Assembly (NCBI GenBank): GCA_026692725.1
Contig: JAPMUG010000004.1
Coordinates: 1-64,000, forward strand
Direction of reading: 5' to 3'
Source: Ecytonucleospora hepatopenaei
Taxonomy: Eukaryota; Microsporidia; Enterocytozoonidae
Length of the DNA stretch: 64,000 nucleotides
The notes below the pieces were generated by a model. It was not told the origin of the DNA. It worked only from the letters and a program-made list of their open reading frames with translations, and ran no database searches. Shown piece by piece: positions 48,744-58,129 of this stretch (positions are counted from its first letter, which is position 1; each line of letters starts with the position of its first letter). The position numbers were made by a program, and so were the translations under genes.

Positions 48744-49805
48744 ATGGTAAAAACTGTAAAGGATTTTCAGGAAAATACAATGACTGTTTTTAGCAAAAAA
48801 AGAAAGGAACTGTTTATATCCATGGCTTTTATGGAGTGTGTAGTTCCGGCTGCTATTTTTTTGGTTAATAGAAAGTATGTTTGTTTTTTAAGCACATTTG
48901 TGGCAATTAGCACTACTTTTTTCCTGAAAAAAATTTCAACTATTTTTTTACTTGTGTTTGGATGTGCCTTGCTTTTTTCAAACAGTTTTATTAGCATAAA
49001 AAATGTAAATAAGATATTTTATTTAGAAAAACAAGGTCATGTTTTAACACGCAAGGTTTTGATTAATTATGGTGCGATGGCAAACACAGCCGTGTGCTTC
49101 TTTGTGTTTCTGTTAGAGTGTATACATTTGTTGTTGAACAGCATAAAAATTAGCAAAAAATACAAAAAAAGAAAGAAAACATCAAAAGGAATAGTTGGCA
49201 TTGTTTTTAGTACTATTATATCTTTTAGTTATAAAAAACACGTGGAAATAATGATAATATTTCATACAATAATGCTTTTGTTTTATTTTACATTTATTAA
49301 GGTTTTCAATGTTTTTCTTGTTTTCGTGCGCTTTAAAATTTGCATAATTTCCATTGGAAAGTATTTGGTTGGTTGTGTAATTTTTGGTATTTCTATTATA
49401 CTGTTTGAAATGATCGTAAATGTAGCAATGGCTATTTTAAAGTATAACTATGACTTTTTTGATTGTAAATATATTTTGCTTCCTAATAATTTTCTCAGGG
49501 AATATTGTAAAGAAGATTTAAATGATCTGTTTGATGCAGCTGAAAAAACAAAAAATGAATATTTGGATATGTATAAGATAGTTGTGCCAAAAGGAACCAG
49601 CCAGGATGTAAAAGTGGTAAAGTGTATAAAATACACAGGTATATTTTATTATATAGCATATGTTATAAAAATGAAATTGTATAAAATAAGAGCAAATGCA
49701 ATTTTATCAGAAATAGAACTATCTCCTACACAGAGAGAAGAATCAAACAGTAAAATTGAAAAGCTAAACGAAGAAACGAGTGTAAAATTTAATAAAATTG
49801 AATAG
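48744..49805 (+). CDS. Hypothetical polytopic membrane protein
   Basis: A 353-residue protein with about six membrane spans in the first 235 residues (for example LFISMAFMECVVPAAIFLV, FLLVFGCALLFSNSFI, IFHTIMLLFYFTFIKVFNVF and VGCVIFGISIILFEMI) and a soluble C-terminal 115 residues. The six-span-then-soluble layout is that of nucleoporin NDC1, but I see no diagnostic motif and would not name it. CCC touches the ATG (48741-48743). Its stop codon lies within the antisense 3' end of the snoRNA candidate. Confidence 0.65.
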   Translation: MVKTVKDFQENTMTVFSKKRKELFISMAFMECVVPAAIFLVNRKYVCFLSTFVAISTTFFLKKISTIFLLVFGCALLFSNSFISIKNVNKIFYLEKQGHVLTRKVLINYGAMANTAVCFFVFLLECIHLLLNSIKISKKYKKRKKTSKGIVGIVFSTIISFSYKKHVEIMIIFHTIMLLFYFTFIKVFNVFLVFVRFKICIISIGKYLVGCVIFGISIILFEMIVNVAMAILKYNYDFFDCKYILLPNNFLREYCKEDLNDLFDAAEKTKNEYLDMYKIVVPKGTSQDVKVVKCIKYTGIFYYIAYVIKMKLYKIRANAILSEIELSPTQREESNSKIEKLNEETSVKFNKIE

Positions 49806-49860
49806 GTCAGAAGTGTCTTTAATCATCAGTCATACTGGGGCGACAAATTCATCATTCCTA
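49803..49860 (-). ncRNA. Box C/D snoRNA candidate, guide matching the LSU rRNA P-loop
   Basis: A 58-nt minus-strand element with every box C/D part. The terminal stem is TAGG (49860-49857) with CCTA (49806-49803). Box C is ATGATGA (49855-49849), box D' is ATGA (49833-49830), box C' is CTGATGA (49829-49823) and box D is CTGA (49810-49807). The D' guide (15 nt, ending CGCCCCAGT) is complementary to ACUGGGGCG, the near-universal P-loop of large-subunit rRNA. The fifth base before D' pairs with the second G of GGGG, which corresponds to E. coli G2251 and yeast Gm2619. The D guide is TTAAAGACACTT, target unknown. It lies between a plus-strand gene end and the beta-adaptin stop, and its sequence is visibly less AT-rich than its flanks. 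Confidence 0.75.
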
Positions 49861-50038
49861 CATTTTTATTTAAATTATATAATAGAAAATATTAAAACAT
49901 TTTATGGGTTTTTAAATGAATGTTATATTTTTATATATTTTATATTATTATACAATATATAAAAATATAAAAATATAAGGGTTATAAAATAAAATTTTTT
50001 TAAAAAATATTTTTATTTTATGTTTTAAGTATGTTATC

Positions 50039-52450
50039 TTATGATTTCTTTAGAATATTTAATACACACTCATTTCCCTTTATTATATGCTGTGAACCAA
50101 AATTCTTTCCATACACTTCCTCCAGTAATAACCTAAATACAAACTTGTTTTTATCTATGAAAAACTTTTCTTCAACCTCTAATCCATCTAATATTTCATA
50201 TCTCTCTATTTCTCCAAATCTTTTGTTAAAAAGTGATACGTCCATACTTATCTCTTCTATTAAATCTTCTGCCTTAATGGTGCAGGTGTATACTTTATCT
50301 TCAATAATAAAATCAACTTTCTCACCAATATCATCAAATTCTAAGTTATAAAGAAGTTTTGTTCCTGGCGTGCATATGTGTGACTTTTCTACCTTTTTGT
50401 TTATTTTTATGTAAATTATTTGCTCTTCATTTATTTCCTCAACATTAATAAAAATGCCTTTTCCTGTTGTAAAAATATTTCCTGTCATGCATTTTAAGTC
50501 GAATCTTATATTTTTTATATTTACGTTGCTAATTAAATTGTCACTTTCCTCACTATTTGTAAGAGATATGCTATCATTTGTATTTACACATATAGATGGC
50601 TTTTTGATTTCTTTTTTGTCTTCTTCCGGGTTGTTAAGCTCTACTTTTACATTTTCTTCAGAACTATCACATATTTTTCCTAGTTTTTGTCTGATATTTT
50701 CAAGGTCAAAACAATTTGATTCTTGTTTTACATCCGATTGTATTTTATCATAATTAATATCAGTATTTAAATCATTAATTACACTATTGTGATTATTAAC
50801 ATCCTTATCATTAATTACATTATTGTAATTTTTGTCTTTTTGGTAAAATATTTCCAACCGTGTAGTATTATCATCTAACTCTCTGTATGTATGCATCAAA
50901 TCATTAAAATTAATTTTTAAAGAATGATGTGTATATGGAAATAGATTGTCTGCTAGTGATATATCTATTTGTTTTAAGATCAAATTGATTATTTTTGTAT
51001 TTTTATTTTCTTTTTTTACAATGTTAAGAAAATTTATGCATTGGTCCTTGCTAATAAATCCATTTTCTCTCATTTTCAGGTAATATCTAATAAGTTGGTG
51101 GTTATTATTTTTTAATTTAAGTGCAAACTTAGGTATGTTTTTGCATGTGTGTGATGCAACCTCTAAATACATTTGTTCATTTTGTGTTGATGGTTTTATT
51201 GTGTTTAAAAATTTTAAAATGTCTTCTTCCCAGTTTAAAAATACTAAGGAATTGTTTTCTATAAATTTTTCTTTATTTCTCAGTAAAATTTCAATAATTT
51301 TGTTTTTTTCTTCTTCTGATACAAAACAAAGAATTCCAGGCAAGTAAATTTGCTTGTTAATGCACATTTCAAATATTTCAGGAAGCAAAAGCTTCCTTCC
51401 CACCAAGTATTTGATCTCACTAATTGCAAATTCAGAAATATTTTTTGATAAAATCAAGAACTTCACTCTTTTTATATCCAAACTGTCATTTTCACATATT
51501 ACAAACAAAGATTCCTCGTATTTTACGCTGTATTTAAATATTAAAAAATACAAATATTTTAAAACATTATACTGCTGTTCATGTCTCAAGTTTAAAAAGC
51601 CTAGTCCCTGGTCAAAAACCATCTGTGCGTATTTTTCTCCTTCCTTCAGAAGAATCAGCTGTCCTACTGTTCCAAATATGCATACATCTCCGCATATTAG
51701 CAATCTCACCAGTATTTCTGTGTCTATGTCTGTGTTTTTCATACTTAACAATATTTTTAATGCATATCCAATACTGGCATAATCTCCTTCTTCTACCAGT
51801 GCCTTTATCATTGAAATTATCTTGTCGCTAGAAACTATGTGCTCATATTTTTCAATTTCAGAAAGTACGACCAGTGCGTTGTACATGGTGTTTTTTCTAT
51901 CCAAGCACTCAATTACAAAATAATCAAACTTGTTTTCCAGAAAGCTTTCTCTGTTTATTTTGTAAAGATTGTACATGTTAAGAAGAAGCACTTCTATTGT
52001 TTCTTTTTTGTCACGGTTACCAGAGTTTGACAAAATCGACTTAAATTCTTCTACATAGCTTTTTATCACCACTTCATCAGAAACTGCAAAACAGTCTTGA
52101 ATGGCCATATTTACTATTTTGCTGTTTGTGCTTCTCATGTCTTTTATAAAAGAATTGGTGTATAAAAGAATGTTAGCTGGTGCATTTGAAAAGTTTGTTT
52201 TTAAATATAAATTAACCATCCGTTTTATTTCTACGCTTGTACTGCACATTAGCTTAACCATTTCCCCATGAAATTCAGAAACATCGTAGCCCTGCTGCTG
52301 CATGCTTATGATTGTTTTTATTGCATCCATACAGGTTGAAGAATATTTTAAATCTTCATGTATGTATGTCAAGGAAGTTGCACTCATTAGGTTATTGCCT
52401 CCAAGGACTTGCTTTATCTTATTTTTTACTAATTTTTTGTATTTTTCCAT
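50039..52450 (-). CDS. Beta-adaptin (AP complex large subunit)
   Basis: An 803-residue adaptin of a clathrin adaptor complex. The HEAT-repeat trunk matches beta-adaptins: CMDAIKTIISMQQQGYDVSE, EIKRMVNLYLKTNFSNAPAN, NSFIKDMRSTNSKIVNMAIQ and SLDIKRVKFLILSKNISEFA. A charged hinge lies at about residues 550-640 with a clathrin-box-like short acidic region not clearly identifiable. The C-terminal 170 residues resemble an appendage but are divergent. Whether it serves AP-1 or AP-2 cannot be told. The ATG at 52450 is used rather than the TTG upstream. Confidence 0.85.
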   Translation of the reverse strand: MEKYKKLVKNKIKQVLGGNNLMSATSLTYIHEDLKYSSTCMDAIKTIISMQQQGYDVSEFHGEMVKLMCSTSVEIKRMVNLYLKTNFSNAPANILLYTNSFIKDMRSTNSKIVNMAIQDCFAVSDEVVIKSYVEEFKSILSNSGNRDKKETIEVLLLNMYNLYKINRESFLENKFDYFVIECLDRKNTMYNALVVLSEIEKYEHIVSSDKIISMIKALVEEGDYASIGYALKILLSMKNTDIDTEILVRLLICGDVCIFGTVGQLILLKEGEKYAQMVFDQGLGFLNLRHEQQYNVLKYLYFLIFKYSVKYEESLFVICENDSLDIKRVKFLILSKNISEFAISEIKYLVGRKLLLPEIFEMCINKQIYLPGILCFVSEEEKNKIIEILLRNKEKFIENNSLVFLNWEEDILKFLNTIKPSTQNEQMYLEVASHTCKNIPKFALKLKNNNHQLIRYYLKMRENGFISKDQCINFLNIVKKENKNTKIINLILKQIDISLADNLFPYTHHSLKINFNDLMHTYRELDDNTTRLEIFYQKDKNYNNVINDKDVNNHNSVINDLNTDINYDKIQSDVKQESNCFDLENIRQKLGKICDSSEENVKVELNNPEEDKKEIKKPSICVNTNDSISLTNSEESDNLISNVNIKNIRFDLKCMTGNIFTTGKGIFINVEEINEEQIIYIKINKKVEKSHICTPGTKLLYNLEFDDIGEKVDFIIEDKVYTCTIKAEDLIEEISMDVSLFNKRFGEIERYEILDGLEVEEKFFIDKNKFVFRLLLEEVYGKNFGSQHIIKGNECVLNILKKS

Positions 52451-52620
52451 GAAAAACAAACAAATTTGTTTTAAAACATAAAATAAACAATTTAATTATA
52501 AAAAAATCATCACCAAATGTTTTAAAATTAATAAATTTGTATATATCATCAAAAATTGTAATGTTAATATGTATTTGATATTCATTTATTTAAAAATAAA
52601 ATAAAACAAAGACAAATACC

Positions 52621-53793
52621 TTAACCTGCTAATGTTTTGAACTTTTCCATGTATTCTGCTAAAACGGATACATTTTTTTCAAATTCTCCCTTGCTAATTT
52701 CTTTTTTCTCAAATAAAACCAAGCACTGAGTTTTATGGTCCAAAATGCCATTAATTTTCTTGTCTAAAATCATAACTCTCAGTTTGTCTTCTATCAAACC
52801 ACCATCAAAACACAATTTTTCTGCTATAAATTGTATTTTTACATGAGAATATGGTTCAATTATCTTTACAATGTTTTTCTCAAACAACCTGTTAAAAAAG
52901 TAGGAAAGGTGTTTGGAAATAAAAAGATCGGTTTCAAGCAAATCTGCACTAGATGTAAGTACTTTTTGATATTCAATGACATCTCTGTTTTTAGCACATA
53001 TTCCTATTTTAATCAATAGAGATATAAAATCATCTGTTTCTTTGGTAACTCCCATTTTCTTGATGAATTTTGCATTAAAAATACCGTTGATCTCTTCAAA
53101 ACGCCCATTTAAAATTTTGTTCAAAATCAAATAGCGCAATGGCTTTTTACCTTCCTCATTTTCCTTGTCCATAATGTATCCTTCAATTGATTCAACAAAA
53201 TACCCTGTTGCGCTGTCGAAACACCCATCATCAACCAAAAACATTCCGTTTAAAATGTCTATTTGGGCCTGAAGCACGGCTGGACATGCAACACTAACTG
53301 ACATTGCTCTTGCGGCTGTCAGTGCGCTTCTTGCCATTTCACTATTTCTAAGCATATAATACACTTTGCTTTCATACAAAAATATTCTTATCAAATTCAG
53401 CTTGTCGTCGAATTTCTTAAAAATTACCACCACTTCTTTTATTAAGTCTAAACACTCCTTGTACATTCCACTCACCAAATAAATGTGCACCAACCTTCTT
53501 TTTAATTCACATCTCAAAAGCGTTTTGTTAACACACCACTCAATTAATCCATTATAAACAAAGATTAATCCTTGAAACGTGTCTTTGTTCACATCAATGC
53601 CGTCTAAAATTTTTAGAAAAATTTTGGTTAGCCTTGCGGTGCTCAGGTCTTCCCATATCCCCTGAATTTTAGTTAATATACTAAGCAATTCTTTAAAATT
53701 ATTTTTTGTGATTTCTTTGTCTGTAAGGTCATAAACAAACTTTTCTTTCTCTTCTAAACTTGTAAATTTTTTTAATTCATCCGTCCATGTCAT
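52621..53793 (-). CDS. RPN6: 26S proteasome lid subunit RPN6 (PSMD11)
   Basis: A 390-residue PCI-domain protein. TPR-like helices run through residues 1-270 (RLVHIYLVSGMYKECLDLIK; ESKVYYMLRNSEMARSALTA with AR following; ILNGMFLVDDGCFDSATGYF). The PCI winged helix contains LFEKNIVKIIEPYSHVKIQF and KLRVMILDKKINGILDH, both close to RPN6. It braces the lid against the 20S core. Length is about 40 residues below human. Divergent from RPB8 with 83 bp between the ATGs; TTTACCC on the coding strand lies about 55 bp upstream. Confidence 0.94.
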   Translation of the reverse strand: MTWTDELKKFTSLEEKEKFVYDLTDKEITKNNFKELLSILTKIQGIWEDLSTARLTKIFLKILDGIDVNKDTFQGLIFVYNGLIEWCVNKTLLRCELKRRLVHIYLVSGMYKECLDLIKEVVVIFKKFDDKLNLIRIFLYESKVYYMLRNSEMARSALTAARAMSVSVACPAVLQAQIDILNGMFLVDDGCFDSATGYFVESIEGYIMDKENEEGKKPLRYLILNKILNGRFEEINGIFNAKFIKKMGVTKETDDFISLLIKIGICAKNRDVIEYQKVLTSSADLLETDLFISKHLSYFFNRLFEKNIVKIIEPYSHVKIQFIAEKLCFDGGLIEDKLRVMILDKKINGILDHKTQCLVLFEKKEISKGEFEKNVSVLAEYMEKFKTLAG

Positions 53794-53876
53794 TTATTTT
53801 AAACTTTGTTTTTTGAATGTTTTTAACTTTGTTTTTTAAAAATGCTTAAGGGTAAATTTACGCTTAAATTTTACCC

Positions 53877-54212
53877 ATGCAACTTTGTGCTAAAACTAAA
53901 ATTTTTAAAATAGACAAAACGCCTTTTGCAATAACACCTATGGCTTTTACGCAAAATGAAGTCATAAAACTTAATTTTAACTATCACAGTGGGCTTCTTA
54001 AACTTAACGAGGGAGACAACGTTGAAATAAAAATTCACTTTCATGAAAAACCATCAAATACTAGTAACCTATACCTTATGAATGGAATAGTTTATGAAAT
54101 TGGTGAAAAACAGCTAAAATGTTCATTTGGAGGGTTACTTTTGGATTATGAGGGTGAATTTGATGATATACATGTTGGTGACAAAACACATATAACAATA
54201 CAGAAAATATAA
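53877..54212 (+). CDS. RPB8: RNA polymerase I/II/III common subunit RPB8
   Basis: A 111-residue RPB8, shorter than the usual 145. The second half carries the family signature: LYLMNGIVYEIGEKQLKCSF, then GGLLLDYEGEFDDIHVGDKT and the terminal strand HITIQKI. The first half fits the OB-type barrel (IKLNFNYHSGLLKLNEGDNV, then EIKIHF). The acidic loop of other eukaryotes is missing. TTTTACCC directly touches the ATG (CCC at 53874-53876), the clearest example of the start-proximal element here. RPB6 is also in this window. Confidence 0.88.
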   Translation: MQLCAKTKIFKIDKTPFAITPMAFTQNEVIKLNFNYHSGLLKLNEGDNVEIKIHFHEKPSNTSNLYLMNGIVYEIGEKQLKCSFGGLLLDYEGEFDDIHVGDKTHITIQKI

Positions 54213-54251
54213 ATTATTTATTTTATATCTTATAATTTATTTATTTTATAT

Positions 54252-56720
54252 CTACTGATTTTCATAATAATCCAACACTATCTTTTTTTCTAAAAAATAC
54301 TTGTCTTTTATGGTTTCTTTTAAATGCCCATTAAAAATTCTTTTTGCATAAAATAAAATAATTTTTGTAAAATAAAAAATAAATGCATATTTTGCAACAC
54401 TAAACAGATGCTTCATATAAACATGAGATAGGCCTATCTCAAAAAACATGAGCATTCCGCAAAACAATACAGTTGAAATATTATATGCATTAGTGGAAGT
54501 GTGAATTGAAACTGTAAAAACACTAGCAATAAAACACATGCAATTTAAAGTTATTGAAGAAACCATAAAAATTTCAGTAAATGCAGTGATTTTCTTGTCA
54601 ATGAGTGTGCGGGTGATTGAAATTACAACAGGTACAAATATGGTAACATATGTAAAAATCAGAATATTTTGAATTGTTTTGTAAAAATCAACAATAAACA
54701 CTACAAAAGAAATTAACAACAAATGACTCAACATTTGCATGTTTAAATTTTCAATGTCAAACGACGTTCTTTTTATAAAATCACATACAATTCCAAGCAA
54801 TAATTTTGTGCCTGTACATAAAACTTCCACATGCATTTTTGTGATTAATATGCATAAAACTTTATGCATAATCAAAACAAAGGACGAACATTTTGGAACG
54901 TATGCAATTGTTAAGTTCTTTTTATGAGATTTCCCAAAATATTTAAAAAATCTTTTTGTATTTATTTCATGCTTGTTGCTCTTTTTTTCTTCATGTGTTA
55001 ATTTTTTAATGCTCTTAAACCCTTCCATATTTTCTGTTTCTAAATCATCTTTGCTTTCTCCACTTTCTTCCATTCCAACTGTCACTTTCCTCAGTTTGTT
55101 TGCCATTTTGACCTTTTGGTCTTGATTCTTTGATTTGTTGCTTACCCAGAACAGTCTGTCTTTGTTAATTTTTACCATTTTTGTACCAAAAAGATAGTTG
55201 TCCATTCCAAATACGCGACTGAGTCCTTTTAACAATGTTAAATAAATTCCAAACAAATAATTTTCTATATTTTTTCTATTTCTAAAAAGACACAAAGCTG
55301 CCAAAATCATAACAAACATTTCCGCCTTTGAATTGCATACAACCACATGCATTTGCCTACATATAAAATCAGTCAAAAACAAGGTAAAAACCATAAATTG
55401 TAAAACATATGTTATTGTTTGCCAAATAGAGGTTTTAAGTGCTTCTTTTACTACTCTACCATTACTGTCATCTGTTTTACTAGTATATAATCCAACTCTC
55501 AGTGCTTTTACAAAAGAGTTTTTTATGCATTTTATCGTATGGAATAAAAAAAGACCCAACATAGTATAAAACAAGATACTATATGTCTTGACAACAGGAT
55601 GGTCTAAACAACCATTATCAAATGATATTCCTTCTCTTTTGTATTTCAAAAAAGTTAACAGTGTTCCTTGTATACAAAAAATATATATTGAACTTAAAGT
55701 TGTGACCAAATAAACTTTGCAATAAAAGAAAGGAACTTTCTTTTTAAAGTCGCTTGAACACTTTTTTAAAATCCACAGTAAAAACACAATTGAAGAAAAT
55801 AAAACCAAAAATACAGAATATCCTTTCAAATAACCCAAGACTTGTTGTTTTTCTAAAAAAAGCAAGTAGCTTTTTACCAAAGAAAAAACACAATTTCCCT
55901 CTAATTTTTTAAAAGTTTCTAACATCACAAGAAATTCGCAAAATTGATCTAAAAACATCTCCAAATAACTGTAAATACTTTTAAACCCTAAAAGTAAAGA
56001 GGCAAAAAATACAGTAGGTGTAAACAAAAAAACATTAGCGTTTTTATCAAATGGTTTGTTATACAGTTCAACAATCTTGTCCAAAATACTTGAAGAATCA
56101 ATTTCTATTGAAGCATTGCTTTCTGTTTCATTACTTTCATCCTCAGATGGTGTGTATACAGCAACACTAGTTGACATACTGGTACTGGTTGCATCTGCCA
56201 GTGTTTGAACAGTGTTAATTCTAAAATTCATGTTTTTAAGAGTACAGAAATATTTTTTCATTTGTTTTTTAATTTCATTATGCATGCTATAATGCATTAT
56301 GTTGTTTAGAATCATAAAAACACCAAGTGCGTTACTAATATAAAAATTATCAACTCTGACTGCATATGTATTGATTTGGAAAATAAAAATCAATTTTAAA
56401 ATTAAAAAGGAAACTTTAAAGGCTTTTTTGGTAAAAAACAGAGCATTTTCAAGAAAATATGTCAAAAACAATTTTACAGGCATCCTTTGTGGTGTATTTG
56501 ATAAATAGACCTTTTTAAATAAATAAGAATGTTTGCATATTTCACATGAAGACACAGATTCACTACTTAACCATTCTTCAAGACATAAAGAATGAATGTA
56601 CTTCATACTTCCTTTGCACTTACAGGGCCTAATTAACTTGTCATTTTCTGTGTCCACTCCGTAACAAATCTTGCATTTTGGATTTTCATCACATTCAATT
56701 GCTTCTGTCAATAAACTCAT
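54252..56720 (-). CDS. RING-CH E3 ubiquitin ligase, Doa10/SSM4 (MARCH) type
   Basis: An 822-residue polytopic protein. The N-terminal RING-CH finger has Cys16, Cys19, Cys33, Cys35, His43, Cys46, Cys59 and Cys62 (CKICYG; RPCKCKGSMKYIHSLC; EICKH). At least ten hydrophobic segments follow, with an acidic loop near residues 180-205. Doa10 ubiquitinates misfolded and short-lived proteins at the ER and inner nuclear membrane. ATG 56720 is chosen because CACCC touches it and the RING follows at once. Reading 37 codons further upstream stays open only by running through the tRNA-Glu gene and is rejected. Confidence 0.88.
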   Translation of the reverse strand: MSLLTEAIECDENPKCKICYGVDTENDKLIRPCKCKGSMKYIHSLCLEEWLSSESVSSCEICKHSYLFKKVYLSNTPQRMPVKLFLTYFLENALFFTKKAFKVSFLILKLIFIFQINTYAVRVDNFYISNALGVFMILNNIMHYSMHNEIKKQMKKYFCTLKNMNFRINTVQTLADATSTSMSTSVAVYTPSEDESNETESNASIEIDSSSILDKIVELYNKPFDKNANVFLFTPTVFFASLLLGFKSIYSYLEMFLDQFCEFLVMLETFKKLEGNCVFSLVKSYLLFLEKQQVLGYLKGYSVFLVLFSSIVFLLWILKKCSSDFKKKVPFFYCKVYLVTTLSSIYIFCIQGTLLTFLKYKREGISFDNGCLDHPVVKTYSILFYTMLGLFLFHTIKCIKNSFVKALRVGLYTSKTDDSNGRVVKEALKTSIWQTITYVLQFMVFTLFLTDFICRQMHVVVCNSKAEMFVMILAALCLFRNRKNIENYLFGIYLTLLKGLSRVFGMDNYLFGTKMVKINKDRLFWVSNKSKNQDQKVKMANKLRKVTVGMEESGESKDDLETENMEGFKSIKKLTHEEKKSNKHEINTKRFFKYFGKSHKKNLTIAYVPKCSSFVLIMHKVLCILITKMHVEVLCTGTKLLLGIVCDFIKRTSFDIENLNMQMLSHLLLISFVVFIVDFYKTIQNILIFTYVTIFVPVVISITRTLIDKKITAFTEIFMVSSITLNCMCFIASVFTVSIHTSTNAYNISTVLFCGMLMFFEIGLSHVYMKHLFSVAKYAFIFYFTKIILFYAKRIFNGHLKETIKDKYFLEKKIVLDYYENQ

Positions 56721-56765
56721 GGGTGATAAAAATGTCAAAAAAGAAAAACCAATTAAACTAAAAAA

Positions 56766-56837
56766 TTCCTCGTCCGGGAATCGAACCCGGGCCGGCTGAG
56801 TGAGAATCAGCAATCCTAACCACTGGACCAACGTGGA
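56766..56837 (-). tRNA. tRNA-Glu (anticodon CTC)
   Basis: A 72-nt minus-strand gene, 46 bp upstream of the Doa10-like ATG. A box TGGTCCAGTGG; anticodon stem GCTGA/TCAGC with loop TTCTCAC (anticodon CTC); T-arm CCGGG-TTCGATT-CCCGG (B box). The acceptor strands TCCACGT and ACGAGGA pair except for an A-A mismatch at the fourth position, with discriminator A. The mismatch is unusual but the rest is canonical. Confidence 0.93.
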
Positions 56838-56870
56838 TATATTTTTGTTAACAATTATTTAAAATTTAAT

Positions 56871-57566
56871 TTACCTATTCCTATAATGCAAAATTATTAG
56901 CAAAAAAATAAACAATAAAATTAACTTGTATACAAATCTTTTAAACCAACTTCCATTTTGATTAAAATAAACTTTGTTAATTTTTTTAAATACATCTTTT
57001 GTATCTTTGTTTGTCTCGCAAATATCATCTATTCTTTCATTCTGAACCAATAAATGTTCGCCTATTGCTGTTTGTACTTTATTAATTTGTCTTAATTTTT
57101 TTTGTGTTTCTTCATATTGCCTTGATTGTAAAATTTGTTTGTTTTCACATTCTAACTGTTCTAACATATTACCATTTATTTCTTGTTTAGCTTCTTTTTT
57201 GTCATTTAGTGTATTTTCTGTATATTCTTCTTCATATATTTCAGTAGAATTTTCTAATTTTCTCTTCTTTAACAAATTCTTTACATGTAATAATCTGTTA
57301 AACAAAATCCATTTTATACCATCAAACACGTCTTCCAAACCTTCTATTTTTAACAAATCCAGTGCATATACTTCTTGTTGTAACTTAAATAAAGTTTCTT
57401 CAAATGCTAAAATGTTTTGATAGCGTTTGTTGGTCTTTAATAAGTCTTCTATTGTTTCCATTTCCTTATATATTTTTAAATAAAAAATATCTTTTTTTCT
57501 AATAATTTTTTTCTGGTCCGTAAAAGTAATTTTTTCATAAAATTCATTTGTTCTTTCTACAAACAT
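56871..57566 (-). CDS. Qa-SNARE, Ufe1/syntaxin-18-like
   Basis: A 231-residue tail-anchored SNARE. The N-terminal region (residues 35-105) is helical. The SNARE helix spans about 135-200: LECENKQILQSRQYEETQKK, then INKVQTAIGEHLLVQNERID with the zero-layer Gln in LLVQNERI, then a basic juxtamembrane patch. The terminal membrane span is LILLFIFLLIILHY. ENKQILQSRQYEE before the SNARE core and an ER-type short tail point to Ufe1/STX18, which receives Golgi-derived COPI vesicles; delta-COP is also in this window. A downstream in-frame ATG (METIEDLL) is an alternative start. Confidence 0.75.
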   Translation of the reverse strand: MFVERTNEFYEKITFTDQKKIIRKKDIFYLKIYKEMETIEDLLKTNKRYQNILAFEETLFKLQQEVYALDLLKIEGLEDVFDGIKWILFNRLLHVKNLLKKRKLENSTEIYEEEYTENTLNDKKEAKQEINGNMLEQLECENKQILQSRQYEETQKKLRQINKVQTAIGEHLLVQNERIDDICETNKDTKDVFKKINKVYFNQNGSWFKRFVYKLILLFIFLLIILHYRNR

Positions 57567-57699
57567 CCAAGATATTATTTAATTTTATTGTTTTTTTAAT
57601 TTAAATGAAATATTTAAATAAAATAATGTTAAAATATTTACAAACAAAAAACAATCAGGGTGGTTAATAAAATATTCTTATAACCTTTACCCTCATAAA

Positions 57700-58086
57700 A
57701 TGAACATTTTTATATTTTCTTATTTAAATGAAACTGAATGTGCATTTGCTGAAATAAACAGCCGTGTTAGACACTTGTCATCTGTATTTAAGGAAGATAT
57801 GGTACGCACTAAAAATTGCATGAAAAAATCCATTTCTAATGCGGTGTCTTACCTTAGACAAAAATCAACGGAATTTGCTGATTTTGTTAAAAAAACAGGA
57901 ACTCAAACATCTGAGAGACTGAAAGAATATCGTAGCCAAAAACAAAAAACAGTGGGTGAATTTAAAAAAGAGATGGAAAACATCGTGGAAAAATCCAAAA
58001 AAATTGAGAGGGAAAAAGAAAGTGAGGAAAATAAAAGAACGCAGAAAAAGGATTCATCAGAATCTAAAGAGAATAACGCATTATAA
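57700..58086 (+). CDS. Hypothetical small coiled-coil protein
   Basis: A 128-residue protein with no recognised family. Residues 1-30 hold a few hydrophobic positions. Residues 35-85 are predicted helix with Lys/Thr/Ser (DMVRTKNCMKKSISNAVSYL; FADFVKKTGTQTSERLKEYR). Residues 90-128 are a strongly charged, Ser/Lys/Glu-rich tail. TTTACCC at 57686-57692 lies just before the ATG, which supports expression. It is placed between two divergent genes with its own promoter. Confidence 0.65.
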   Translation: MNIFIFSYLNETECAFAEINSRVRHLSSVFKEDMVRTKNCMKKSISNAVSYLRQKSTEFADFVKKTGTQTSERLKEYRSQKQKTVGEFKKEMENIVEKSKKIEREKESEENKRTQKKDSSESKENNAL

Positions 58087-58129
58087 AATAAAATATTTTT
58101 CTTTTTATATTTTTGTATAAACACCCCAA

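Noticed and set aside
52500..52570. Second box C/D snoRNA (two TGATGA motifs on the minus strand)
   Set aside because: No CTGA box, stem or GC-containing guide is present.
56721..56831. 37-codon N-terminal extension of the Doa10-like protein
   Set aside because: It would translate through the tRNA-Glu gene, and the CACCC-ATG at 56720 gives a normal start.
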